A stretch of 64,000 nt of DNA from JAUZOB01 sp963692465 (GTDB taxonomy: Bacteria; Bacteroidota; Bacteroidia; Bacteroidales; Prolixibacteraceae), in the NCBI GenBank assembly GCA_963692465.1, contig OY829943.1, forward strand, positions 3,348,001-3,412,000. The letters run 5' to 3'. This document shows positions 9,290 to 18,360 of this stretch, one piece after another; the stretch's first letter is position 1; the number at the start of each line of letters is the position of its first letter. The position numbers and the translations under genes are program-made. A model generated the notes under the pieces. The model was not told the DNA's origin. It saw only the letters and a list, made by a program, of their open reading frames with translations, and ran no database searches.

Positions 9290-12154
9290 ATGAGGAATCT
9301 ACCGAAATTGAAAAAATTATTATTTCTTTCCTGTTTCCTGGTAATATGGGGTAGTAACGCATTCGGACAGTACTATTCAACCGGACAAGATCCGGAAGGA
9401 ACTAAATGGAAACACATTAAAACAGAACATTTTGATGTAATCTTTCCTGATGGCTTCGATGCTCAGGCACAGCATGTTGCATTAATGCTCACGAGAGTCT
9501 ATTCTTATGCCACCGTGACCATGAAAGCCAAACCTAAACCGATTTCGGTCATTCTGCATAATCAAACGATTCAGGCCAACGGATATGTCGCACTAGCTCC
9601 AAGGCGTCTCGAGATGTATACGGTTCCGGATCAGAGTATTTATGGCCAAGACTGGCTGGAACAGCTTTCTATTCATGAATACCGACATGTCATTCAGGTT
9701 GACCGGATTGATTCACAAGTCCCTTTGTTGCTGAAATTGCTTTTCGGGGAACAGGCGACTGCGGCGATCATTGGTGTTTATGTGCCATTTTGGTTCTTAG
9801 AAGGAGATGCCGTTTCAACAGAGACTGCATTAAGTCATACCGGGAGAGGACGACTTCCTTTTTTCCTCCAGGAAATGAAGGCACAGGTTGTGGAAAAAGG
9901 GACTTATTCTTATTATAAAGCAGTTCTTGGTTCGTATAAAGATTATATTCCCAATCGATATGCTCTTGGTTTCTGGCTAGTTGGTGAAACCCGCAGGTCT
10001 TATGGAAGTGACGTATGGGACCGGACGATATCTTATGTCGGTGGTCATCCTTTTGATATCTGTGCTTTTGATCATGGCTTAAAAAAAGCTACCGGAAAAA
10101 ATAAAAGAGGCATCTATCAGGATATTTTTGCTTCTCTGAAGAAAAAGTGGACAGACGAAGCTGATGAAAGAACGGGAATCAAAGGGGAACGAATAACACC
10201 GGCATCAAAAACATTCTGTTCCTATCGCTTTGCCCGGTATTATAATGATTCGGAAATCATTGCAGAACAATCATCAATGGATAAACCGGATCAATTTGTT
10301 CTGATTGACCGTCAGCAACATATAAAGAAACTCTTCCGACCGGGAGAGCGTTTGGGTGATCCTTTTTCGTTGGCACAAAACAGGCTTGTATGGGCAGAGC
10401 GACGCCCGGGTCTACGCTGGCAACAGGCAGATAAGTCTGTAATCTGTATCCTGAATTTGAAAAATCGAAAAGTAACAGTCATCCGACTGAAGAATGCCAA
10501 GCCGATGGCACCATGCCTTTCCCCTGACGGACACTTTATTGTATTTGTCGATACTGACTTAAAAGGGGTTCATTCTATAGCGGTTTATGATTTACCGAAT
10601 CATAAAATCATTCATCGTTATGCCTCTCCCGAAAATTATTATTACATGACTCCTTCCTGGAGCCCTGATGGTCAAAGTGTTTTTGCCATTGCAGTGGGAG
10701 CGGAAGGGAAAGCGATCTTCAGTTTTGATAACCAACTGATGCATTCAATGCCGATAATTCCTTTTACCTTTTCGGAAATCGGTCAGCCTCTTTGTCAGGG
10801 AAAATACTTGTTTTTCCGGGGGGCTTATGATGGCAATGACAATATTTATGCATTCGATTTTGATTCGAAGAGGCGATTACAACTTACCGATTCAAAGTTC
10901 GGGGCTCCCGATCTTGCAATTTCTCCCGATCAGCGTCATTTGTTAGTGAGTGATTATAGTTCTGACGGATATGTACTGAAAGAAATAGATTACAATACAG
11001 ATAATTGGAAGGACTTGAAATTCAATGATTCAAAGCCATTTGAAACAGCGAATCTCCTTGCCGGACAGGAAAAAGGAATCGTTCCCGTTAGTGTTAGTCG
11101 GGATTCAATTTTTCCAATTCAATCTTATTCCAAACTAGCGCATCTGATCAACTTTCATAGTTGGGCCCCGGCCTATGTGGATGGTATTGCAAATCAGGGT
11201 AATTTAGGAGTGTCTTTTTTGTCACAGAATGTCCTGAGTACCCTGTCGTTAGTGGCCGGATATAAATATGATGCTTCGACCCGGAATGGGGAATACAGAC
11301 TCAATCTTGTGTATAACGGATTGTATCCCCAGATAAGTTTTGAATATACCGGAGGAAAATACAACATGACCTACAATCAATATAATTTCTCCTGGTGGCA
11401 AAATGACCTTAAAGCAGGGGCTTCTGTCCCATTTAATCTTTCACAATATAATTATCAGACCCTTATACAACCTGGGATTACCTGGAATTATACTCAATTT
11501 GTTCACAATGCGACAACGATCTCTCAGTTCTATCACAACAGTCAGTATTTGGATTACAGCTTATATGCCTATCATCTGCAAAATACAACGGCTCAGGAGA
11601 TAAAACCGAAGTGGGGTGAAATCATTCAATTGAATTACGAGAAGACTTTTTCGAGCGATATAGACTATGGCAATCAGAAAGCAGCTCAGGGAATCTTCTA
11701 TTTTCCAGGGCTTTTTAAAAACCAGGGACTTAGCCTCTATGGCGGAGTACAGCAAAAAGACCTTCAAAACAGCTACTTCTCCGATGAGATAAGAATTCCC
11801 AGAGGATATATGTCTTTTATGAATACCAAGTTGGCTACCGCTACGGCTGATTATTATTTTCCAATTTGCTATCCGGATCTTAATCTTGGAAAGATTGCCT
11901 ATTTAAAAAGAATAAAGGGCGACCTTTTCTGCGATTTCAGCCACCTTACCACCTTTGTCACACAGAATAGCACACGAACCTATTTCCCTGCTAATTTGCG
12001 TTCCTACGGAGCTGAAATAACCTTCGACGGACATCTCTTGTGTTTTCCTGCGCCCATTGAGATTGGGACACGAATTGCTTATTTGCCTGACGGAAAAAGT
12101 TCGAAAGGATTGAGTACGTTCGCCTTGTTTTCGATTAATTTTTATGGCTTTTAG
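9290..12154 (+). CDS. Outer-membrane HExxH / beta-propeller protein
   Basis: The preferred start is ATG 9290 (MRNLPKLKKLLFL), which gives a clean signal peptide ending NAFGQ; an upstream TTG at 9248 would add 14 residues. The mature protein, about 930 aa, begins with a peptidase-MA-like domain containing HEYRH at residue 129 (a gluzincin-type HExxH zinc motif). A series of TolB/WD40-like blades follows (SPDGHFIVFVDTD, SWSPDGQSVFAI, SPDQRHLLVSD). The last 300 residues are rich in aromatic, alternating segments and end in Phe (FSINFYGF), a beta-barrel signature. It is probably a surface or outer-membrane-anchored protein of unknown substrate. It converges on the next gene with a 20-bp 3' overlap. 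Confidence 0.75.
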   Translation: MRNLPKLKKLLFLSCFLVIWGSNAFGQYYSTGQDPEGTKWKHIKTEHFDVIFPDGFDAQAQHVALMLTRVYSYATVTMKAKPKPISVILHNQTIQANGYVALAPRRLEMYTVPDQSIYGQDWLEQLSIHEYRHVIQVDRIDSQVPLLLKLLFGEQATAAIIGVYVPFWFLEGDAVSTETALSHTGRGRLPFFLQEMKAQVVEKGTYSYYKAVLGSYKDYIPNRYALGFWLVGETRRSYGSDVWDRTISYVGGHPFDICAFDHGLKKATGKNKRGIYQDIFASLKKKWTDEADERTGIKGERITPASKTFCSYRFARYYNDSEIIAEQSSMDKPDQFVLIDRQQHIKKLFRPGERLGDPFSLAQNRLVWAERRPGLRWQQADKSVICILNLKNRKVTVIRLKNAKPMAPCLSPDGHFIVFVDTDLKGVHSIAVYDLPNHKIIHRYASPENYYYMTPSWSPDGQSVFAIAVGAEGKAIFSFDNQLMHSMPIIPFTFSEIGQPLCQGKYLFFRGAYDGNDNIYAFDFDSKRRLQLTDSKFGAPDLAISPDQRHLLVSDYSSDGYVLKEIDYNTDNWKDLKFNDSKPFETANLLAGQEKGIVPVSVSRDSIFPIQSYSKLAHLINFHSWAPAYVDGIANQGNLGVSFLSQNVLSTLSLVAGYKYDASTRNGEYRLNLVYNGLYPQISFEYTGGKYNMTYNQYNFSWWQNDLKAGASVPFNLSQYNYQTLIQPGITWNYTQFVHNATTISQFYHNSQYLDYSLYAYHLQNTTAQEIKPKWGEIIQLNYEKTFSSDIDYGNQKAAQGIFYFPGLFKNQGLSLYGGVQQKDLQNSYFSDEIRIPRGYMSFMNTKLATATADYYFPICYPDLNLGKIAYLKRIKGDLFCDFSHLTTFVTQNSTRTYFPANLRSYGAEITFDGHLLCFPAPIEIGTRIAYLPDGKSSKGLSTFALFSINFYGF

Positions 12155-13346
12155 ATTTGAGTATCAGGACTGTAATTTCTGCCGGCATATCAACCCTTCC
12201 GGGAAATCCCAGTGCCCCCAAGCCCGTATTGACGTAGAGAAATTGATTATGAGATTGATATAAACCGCCCCAATAAGTATAAATCAGGGAAGCGGGACTG
12301 AAGACTAAGCCATCCAGATATAAACCGATCTGCATTCCATGGGTATGCCCCGACAAAGTCAGTTGAATCGGAATTTTATCTTTAATTTCTTCTTTCCAGT
12401 GGTTCGGATCGTGGGAGAGTAATATTTTAGTGGAAACAGGATTAATCCCCGACATTGCCTTGGTCAGATCTCCATATCTTGGAAAAGGTGGATTTCCCCA
12501 ATTCTCAACTCCGATCAGTGCAATACTGTCCTGCTTATTCCGAATAAGGACTGACTCATTTCTTAACAAATGAAACCCCATTTGCTCTTCGGTTCGAATC
12601 AGACGACTCAGATTTTCTTTTTTACTTTCGGCATCGGGCCAGATCGTATAATCTCCGTAATCATGATTCCCCAGAATGCTGTATTTGCCATGGGATGCCC
12701 GTAGTGTCTTCAAATATTCAAACCATACAGGGGTTTCCCGGGCAAAATTGTTAACTAAATCGCCTGTAAATACAATTAAATCAGGATGTAATCTATTGAT
12801 GACTTTTGTTGCTTTAAAGTTTCCAAATGGACAGAAACTAGGTGTTCCTTCATGTAAATCGGAAAATTGGACGATTTTAAAATTCTCAAATGATTTAGGT
12901 AACCCCTCAATGGGAATTTCGACGGTTTTTATTCTCAGATCATCTCTTCCCCAAACCATTCCCAAAAGAAGAACTCCGAGGGTAACAGCAGAAAGAATCA
13001 TTCCTGAATAAAGAATCACATGGTTCTTGCGGGCTATCAGGTGAAGCAATTTTAAAATATAATGAAAGACCGAAGAAAGGGCAAAAATTAATTTTGGCAA
13101 GAAAAACAGGAGGAGTAGAGCATTGATATAAAAATAAGGAGCAAAATTATGAGTCGTTCGAATATCAATAAACCGATAAAACCAAATAAAAAGAAGATAG
13201 AGGATTCCAAACAGTAATCCATAGATTCCAAAAAATAATTTCTTCTTTTTAGGAATAATGTTTTTGATCCCGCAGATCACAGCGATCTCCAATACAAGGA
13301 AAACAATTAAAATAATCCAAAACGATGTATCTGATATCCCTCTCAT
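12135..13346 (-). CDS. Membrane-anchored metallophosphoesterase
   Basis: A 403-aa protein. Four hydrophobic segments fill the first 140 residues. The C-terminal 250 residues are a calcineurin-like phosphoesterase with all the metal-ligand motifs: QFSDLHEGT, VFTGDLVNN, ILGNHDYGDY, ILLSHDP and LSGHTHGMQIG. This is the YaeI/YkuE-like membrane phosphoesterase group, some of which act on lipid or UDP-sugar pyrophosphates; the substrate here is unknown. The gene stands alone and converges on the upstream outer-membrane gene with overlapping 3' ends. Confidence 0.9.
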   Translation of the reverse strand: MRGISDTSFWIILIVFLVLEIAVICGIKNIIPKKKKLFFGIYGLLFGILYLLFIWFYRFIDIRTTHNFAPYFYINALLLLFFLPKLIFALSSVFHYILKLLHLIARKNHVILYSGMILSAVTLGVLLLGMVWGRDDLRIKTVEIPIEGLPKSFENFKIVQFSDLHEGTPSFCPFGNFKATKVINRLHPDLIVFTGDLVNNFARETPVWFEYLKTLRASHGKYSILGNHDYGDYTIWPDAESKKENLSRLIRTEEQMGFHLLRNESVLIRNKQDSIALIGVENWGNPPFPRYGDLTKAMSGINPVSTKILLSHDPNHWKEEIKDKIPIQLTLSGHTHGMQIGLYLDGLVFSPASLIYTYWGGLYQSHNQFLYVNTGLGALGFPGRVDMPAEITVLILKSKSHKN

Positions 13347-14450
13347 TGCAAACTCTTTTTTGTTGCCCCAAAAACATTAAACGATTAGCCGAACCGGAAG
13401 ATTTGTTAACGGTTCAATTTATTGGGCTGAAACGAATTTCGATAAAAAAAGTGACAATCTGCTGCTTTTGGGGCTAAGACCTTTCATTTAATAATAAATA
13501 TTCCTCAATGGCTCTTTTATTCAATCGGTACAGTAATCGGTTAATGTTGTTGATAATCTGGGTTCTGAGTGTTCTTGGGGGCGTTTTTAACCCTTTGAGA
13601 ATTGGCTAATCAATCATTTCTTGTCCGGTGGGTAATTTGATTGAATTGAGATTAAAGAGAAGTGGGGTATTCATTTTTTATCTCAACGAGAAGAAAAAAA
13701 GGATGATTAAATCCTGTTCTCTTTTTCATGAACGATTAGAAAGCAAACAATAAAAAGAGGAATAACCTGAAAACAGAGAATTTTCAATCATGAGTAGAAT
13801 TACGTATGGGGTATTTCCTTTTGTGAATCACATTTTGAATGGCGTTGAATAAAAATAAGGCTCTATGATTTATAATTGTAAACTATCGAACGAACTGTTT
13901 CGATCAGTTTAACCTGTATTGAACCTCTTTTTTTAACAATTGTAACACCTGATTTCAAGGTCTGATTAAATGTTTATAATGTTCACATAATCAACATATA
14001 AATACTCTGTTTATAAAGAATAAATTTAATGTTGTGATCATTTCCTATTCACAAATCTATATCATTAAGGTATATCACTACAATATAGAACACAATTCAA
14101 TGTTTATCAGTGTGATACCTGTTCTGTGTAAACAAATAATTTAAGTATATATAATCGTACACGATATAACGTATTGTTTTTCAGTACTATTTGTTTGTTT
14201 TCAATGAATACCTAATTTGAAGTATTTTGGAAATAGCCCTTGAGAATGCCAGTCTGTTATAGTCCTTCTGATAAGTAAATATTGGAACAGTAGAGAATGG
14301 ATGGTTAGGGGAGTATTGATCTGCTTACGATTTTTAAATGGACCTTATTATGGCCGGATTGTCAAATGACAAATGTAATGTTGTATTCTCCTGTTTCTTT
14401 TTGTAAATACTCATTCGAGATTGAAATATGTAAATTTTCATTCAATTGCA
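13347..14450. other. Intergenic AT-rich stretch
   Basis: About 1.1 kb between the phosphoesterase start and the promoter of the HTH gene. Only very short frames occur, for example 20 codons at 13791-13853 (MSRITYGVFPF), with no recognisable product. The stretch is AT-rich with many short A/T runs. No repeat, RNA gene or clear terminator was identified. Confidence 0.4.
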
Positions 14451-14451
14451 T

Positions 14452-14482
14452 TTTGTTTTTACAAAAGCGCACACTACATTTG
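14452..14482 (+). promoter_or_regulatory. Bacteroidota promoter for HTH gene
   Basis: TTTG at 14452-14455 and TACATTTG at 14475-14482 with a 19-bp spacer match the Bacteroidota primary-sigma consensus (TTTG, 19-21 bp, TAnnTTTG). The ATG of the HTH gene is 18 bp after the -7 box, so the 5' leader is very short. Confidence 0.7.
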
Positions 14483-14500
14483 TAAATGAAATAAAAAATC

Positions 14501-14986
14501 ATGGAAGAAAGGATAAAACAACTTTTGGAAATGGAGCGGCTTACTCCTGCAGAATTTGCTGATCGTATCAAGATACAACGACCGAGTGTTTCTCATGTAC
14601 TAAGTGGCCGTAATAAACCGGGATATGTCTTTATTCAGAAGATACTCCAGGGTTTTCCAACGTTAAGCGCCCGATGGCTATTGAATGGAGAAGGCCCTGT
14701 TTTTGAGGATCAGATGATTCCGGAAAAACAGGGAAAACCGAGTCCTGACTTATTTAGTCAAACTGATGTTCGGGTTTCGGCACAATCTCCTGCTCAGGAA
14801 AAAGAGGACCATTCCCTGACTAATTTGATTGAACCGGAAAAAGAAAGAACATCCGGTAATGAGTCTGATTTTGCTTCTCAAATAGAAAAAACAATCCGTT
14901 TTCCTGTTAATTCTTCCAAAAAAGCGGAAAGAATTGTTATTTTCTATACTGATAAGACGTTTGAAGAGTATTATCCATCCTTATAA
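14501..14986 (+). CDS. XRE-family HTH regulator
   Basis: A 161-aa protein. Residues 1-65 form a Cro/CI-type helix-turn-helix: ERIKQLLEMERLTPAEFADR leads into IQRPSVSHVLSGRNKPG, the recognition helix region. The following segment (FPTLSARWLLNGEG) is common in Bacteroidetes phage-like repressors of this type. The C-terminal 90 residues are polar and probably disordered, ending in EYYPSL. It lies directly upstream of pyrK, but a separate -7 box between the genes suggests separate transcription. Its target is unknown; the short leader would suit self-regulation. Confidence 0.85.
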   Translation: MEERIKQLLEMERLTPAEFADRIKIQRPSVSHVLSGRNKPGYVFIQKILQGFPTLSARWLLNGEGPVFEDQMIPEKQGKPSPDLFSQTDVRVSAQSPAQEKEDHSLTNLIEPEKERTSGNESDFASQIEKTIRFPVNSSKKAERIVIFYTDKTFEEYYPSL

Positions 14987-15000
14987 AATAATCTTTTTTG

Positions 15001-15008
15001 TACCTTTG
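15001..15008 (+). promoter_or_regulatory. Probable -7 box for pyrK-pyrD
   Basis: TACCTTTG fits the TAnnTTTG consensus, 20 bp before the pyrK ATG. A convincing TTTG -33 box at the normal distance is not visible, so this is tentative. Confidence 0.45.
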
Positions 15009-15028
15009 TTTCCAAAAGACGAGGATAC

Positions 15029-15799
15029 ATGAGAAAAACGGTTAAAGATTTGACATTACTCAGGAATATTCCCCTGAATCCTGATAATCATCTCTTGATT
15101 TTTAAAGTTCCCGATTTTAATCCGGATATAAAACCCGGTCAGTTTGCGAATATTGAAATAAAAAATTCGACTTCTACTTTTCTGCGGAGGCCTTTTTCAA
15201 TCCACGATATAGATCCTGAAAATGGAACGATTCATTTTCTTGTAAAAAGAGTTGGTGATGGTACGCGCCATTTAACTGACTTAAACGAAGGTGAAAGTGT
15301 TAGTGTCATCTACCCCTTAGGTAATGGTTTTTCGATGCCTGAAAAGGACGAAAAAGTCCTCTTGATCGGGGGGGGATGTGGTGTTGCTCCGCTTTTAATG
15401 CTTGCCAGAACCATGCAGGCACTTACCCGTAATATTCATATTTTGCTGGGGGCAAGAACAGCTTCGGATCTTGTCGAACTTGACACCTATCAAGCCTTGG
15501 GGCATGTCAGCATAACCACCGAAGATGGATCCGAAGGAGAAAAAGGATTCGTAACCCAACATTCCCTATTCGAAAATCTTTCATCTTTTTCTAAAATATA
15601 CACTTGCGGACCAACTCCCATGATGAAAGCCGTTGCTCGTGCAGCTGCAAAACACAATGTCTGGTGTGAGGTGTCACTCGAAAATACCATGGCTTGTGGT
15701 ATTGGGGTTTGTTTATGCTGTGTAACTGAAACCAAAGAAGGAAATAAATGCGTTTGTTCGGAGGGACCGGTATTTAATGTAAATGATTTGAAATGGTAG
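15029..15799 (+). CDS. pyrK: Dihydroorotate dehydrogenase electron-transfer subunit
   Basis: A 256-aa FAD- and 2Fe-2S-containing subunit that passes electrons from dihydroorotate oxidation to NAD+ in pyrimidine synthesis. The FAD-binding RPFSIHD motif is near residue 53, the NAD-binding GGGCGVAPLLMLA near 115, and the cluster ligands near 222-240 are arranged CGIGVCLCC with a later Cys (KCVCSEGPVF). Length is typical. It overlaps pyrD by 7 bp, the standard class 1B arrangement, so the two subunits are made together as a heterotetramer in the cytosol. Confidence 0.95.
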   Translation: MRKTVKDLTLLRNIPLNPDNHLLIFKVPDFNPDIKPGQFANIEIKNSTSTFLRRPFSIHDIDPENGTIHFLVKRVGDGTRHLTDLNEGESVSVIYPLGNGFSMPEKDEKVLLIGGGCGVAPLLMLARTMQALTRNIHILLGARTASDLVELDTYQALGHVSITTEDGSEGEKGFVTQHSLFENLSSFSKIYTCGPTPMMKAVARAAAKHNVWCEVSLENTMACGIGVCLCCVTETKEGNKCVCSEGPVFNVNDLKW

Positions 15800-16704
15800 A
15801 TTTATCCGTTAATATACATCAACTGAAGCTTAAAAATCCGGTGATGACAGCCTCCGGAACGTTTGGATACGGTGAGGAATATGCTGATTTCATTGATTTA
15901 AGCCGTTTAGGAGCCTTTATTGTAAAAGGAACAACACTTCATGCACGTCAGGGAAATCCCTACCCAAGACTGGCTGAAACGGCTTCGGGAATGCTCAATG
16001 CTGTCGGATTGCAGAATAAGGGAGTTGATTATTTTATTCAGGAGATTTATCCCCGAATAAAGCATTATCAGACGAATGTGCTGGTGAATGTATCCGGATC
16101 GACCGTTGACGATTACGTTAAGGTGGCTGAAAAGCTATCGGAGCTGGATCTTATTCCGGGTATAGAACTTAATATATCCTGTCCGAATGTAAAAGAAGGA
16201 GGGATGGCTTTTGGAACGAGTTGTGCTTCGGCAGAGAAAGTCGTTTCAGCTGTCAGAAAAGCCTATTCACGGACGATGATTGTTAAATTATCACCCAATG
16301 TTACAGATATAGCAGAGATAGCCAGGGCTGTAGAAGCAGCCGGTGCGGATAGTGTATCACTGATAAACACGGTATTGGGAATGGCTATTAACGCTGAGCA
16401 ACGCCGTCCTGTTTTATCCACGGTAACCGGTGGACTTTCCGGTCCGTGTGTCAAGCCTATTGCACTTAGGATGGTATGGCAGGTGTCACAGGCCGTGCGG
16501 ATTCCGGTCATCGGACTGGGTGGAATAATGAATGCAGCAGATGCCATTGAATTCCTGTTAGCAGGAGCAACGGCTGTTCAGGTAGGTACGGCTAACTTTA
16601 TTGATCCTTTGGTGACGATCAAAATAATCGATGGAATTAAAGATTATTTGGAACGCCATAAAATGAACGATATCAGTGAACTTATCGGTGGTTTACAAAT
16701 GTAA
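15793..16704 (+). CDS. pyrD: Dihydroorotate dehydrogenase, class 1B catalytic subunit
   Basis: A 303-aa FMN enzyme that oxidises dihydroorotate to orotate. Visible motifs are the FMN/substrate loop VKGTTLHARQGNPYPR (about residue 43), the substrate-binding NAVGLQNKG (about 71) and NISCPNVKEGG (about 133), whose Cys is the class 1 active-site base. FMN phosphate-binding GLGGIMNA is near 236 and VGTANF near 262. Its coupling with pyrK marks it as NAD-dependent class 1B rather than the membrane quinone-linked type. Confidence 0.95.
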   Translation: MVDLSVNIHQLKLKNPVMTASGTFGYGEEYADFIDLSRLGAFIVKGTTLHARQGNPYPRLAETASGMLNAVGLQNKGVDYFIQEIYPRIKHYQTNVLVNVSGSTVDDYVKVAEKLSELDLIPGIELNISCPNVKEGGMAFGTSCASAEKVVSAVRKAYSRTMIVKLSPNVTDIAEIARAVEAAGADSVSLINTVLGMAINAEQRRPVLSTVTGGLSGPCVKPIALRMVWQVSQAVRIPVIGLGGIMNAADAIEFLLAGATAVQVGTANFIDPLVTIKIIDGIKDYLERHKMNDISELIGGLQM

Positions 16705-16710
16705 TTGTTT

Positions 16711-16759
16711 AATCAACAACCGGCTGTTTATAAAAAACAATGCTGTAATTGTTGATTTT
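16711..16759 (+). terminator. Possible long-loop terminator after pyrD
   Basis: AATCAACAA at 16711-16719 can pair with TTGTTGATT at about 16749-16757, followed by more T residues. The loop is nearly 30 nt, so this is weaker than the other terminators in the window. Confidence 0.3.
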
Positions 16760-16805
16760 TAGGATAAAAGTTTACAAATTTCGTTGCAAAGAATAATATA
16801 GCACA

Positions 16806-18113
16806 GTGAAGGTTTTTATTAGTATCGTTATAACATTGCTGTTAGTATGTGATGGTCTTAATTTCAGTCTGCTGGAATCAGGAGAGAGGAGTCATAATAC
16901 CTCACAGGCAAGGAATCCCGGGATTATAGAATTGAAAAATGATTATTCCGATTTCTCCGAATCGGAGAAAATAGATAAATCCGTAGAGCGCTTTATGCGA
17001 ATGTGGGTTGTCAAAGGCATGTCCATTGCCATTGTTAAAAATGACAAATTGGTTTTTGCCAAAGGCTACGGATTTGCAGATGTAGAGAATAAAATTCAGG
17101 TTACACCTTCGAATATTTTCAGAATTGCCAGTGCTTCCAAGTTGGTTACGGCGACGGCCGTCATGAAGTTGTGTGAAGATGGGAAACTGCATTTGGATGA
17201 TAAGGTTTTTGGTCCTGCCGGCATTTTCAATGAGCCGCAATACCTGCACTATAAAGACAAGCGACTGGAAATGATTACCATTAAAAACCTGCTTAACCAT
17301 TCAGGCGGATGGAGTCAGCGCTTTGGTGATCCGATGTTCAACTCCCTGGGGATTGCAAAGAAAGTGGGGGACAAAGCTCCTGCAACCATTGATACTTATA
17401 TTAAATTCATTTTAGCCCGCGATCTGCAGTTTACTCCGGGAACTGCTAGCTGTTACTCAAATATGGGTTATGCTATTTTAAGTAAAATCATTGAAAAAGT
17501 AAGCGGAATGCCTTATGAGGCTTATGTGAAAATACATTTACTGAAGCCCATCGGTATTACCGATATGCATATCGGACATACCCTTTCGGTCAATCGCTTT
17601 TATAATGAAGTGAAATATTACGAACAGGAAGGATCTAAAATGGTTCCGTCCTGCTTTGGTGATGGTCATCTGGTGAAAAAATCAGATGGAGGAAATAACA
17701 TCGAACTTTTGTCTTCTGCAGGCGGATGGGTCGTATCAGCACCGGAGCTCGCCAAATTTGTGACTGCAATTGACGGAACCAGTTCAAATCAACTCTTATC
17801 AAAAGAAAGTATTAGCGAAATGACCCACTATGATCCGATAAAAGGTCCCCTGGGCTGGAAATCAGTTTCAACAAACGGAACATGGTGGAGAACGGGGAGT
17901 ATGCCCGGAACATCTGCTGTAATAAAGAGGATGGCTGATGGAACCGAATGGGTGGTTATAATGAATACCAGTAGTTGGAAGGGGCCGTTCTTTCCTCGTT
18001 ACGTCGATGCAATGCTTACTCATATTTTAGAAAAGAATATAGCATGGCCCGATCATAACCTGTTCGATTATATGCACCGCAACAATAATCGAATGCTTGC
18101 TTCAAGAAAATAA
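16806..18113 (+). CDS. Serine hydrolase, beta-lactamase/PBP fold
   Basis: A 435-aa protein of the beta-lactamase/DD-peptidase/esterase superfamily (class C-like). The start is GTG, giving a hydrophobic signal segment (residues 2-20). Active-site motifs are S109-A-S-K112 (SxxK), YSN in SCYSNMGYAIL near residue 218, and RTG in WWRTGSMPG near 363 in place of KTG. It is probably a periplasmic or surface esterase or peptidase; the sequence does not say which. It stands alone between pyrD and trpB. Confidence 0.85.
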   Translation: MKVFISIVITLLLVCDGLNFSLLESGERSHNTSQARNPGIIELKNDYSDFSESEKIDKSVERFMRMWVVKGMSIAIVKNDKLVFAKGYGFADVENKIQVTPSNIFRIASASKLVTATAVMKLCEDGKLHLDDKVFGPAGIFNEPQYLHYKDKRLEMITIKNLLNHSGGWSQRFGDPMFNSLGIAKKVGDKAPATIDTYIKFILARDLQFTPGTASCYSNMGYAILSKIIEKVSGMPYEAYVKIHLLKPIGITDMHIGHTLSVNRFYNEVKYYEQEGSKMVPSCFGDGHLVKKSDGGNNIELLSSAGGWVVSAPELAKFVTAIDGTSSNQLLSKESISEMTHYDPIKGPLGWKSVSTNGTWWRTGSMPGTSAVIKRMADGTEWVVIMNTSSWKGPFFPRYVDAMLTHILEKNIAWPDHNLFDYMHRNNNRMLASRK

Positions 18114-18277
18114 AATCAGGACCGATTCGGTATGATTTTTTAATTTTTTAATTACTTTTGGAACGAAATAGAAACTATTTAGATGATTATTGTTGCAAAT
18201 AGAAATAATTGGTGTTGGCGCCTTTGTAAAACGGATTAGAGGAAAATTGATCTGAAAGGTGCTTATTATGATATTAG

Positions 18278-18310
18278 AAGCCGAAGGATAAATTTCCTTC
18301 GGCTTTTTTT
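18278..18310 (+). terminator. Strong hairpin terminator upstream of trpB
   Basis: AAGCCGAAGGA (18278-18288) pairs perfectly with TCCTTCGGCTT (18294-18304) around a 5-nt loop, followed by TTTTTT. It lies 165 bp after the serine hydrolase stop and 50 bp before the trpB ATG, so it could end the upstream transcript, a short leader RNA, or act as an attenuator for trpB. Confidence 0.8.
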
Positions 18311-18360
18311 GTTCCCATGTCAAATAGAAAAAAATAAAACATAGAAAAAACTTAACAACA

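Noticed and set aside
18260..18290. Leader peptide for trpB attenuation
   Set aside because: The only short frame (MILEAEG) has no Trp codons, so the classical mechanism is unsupported.
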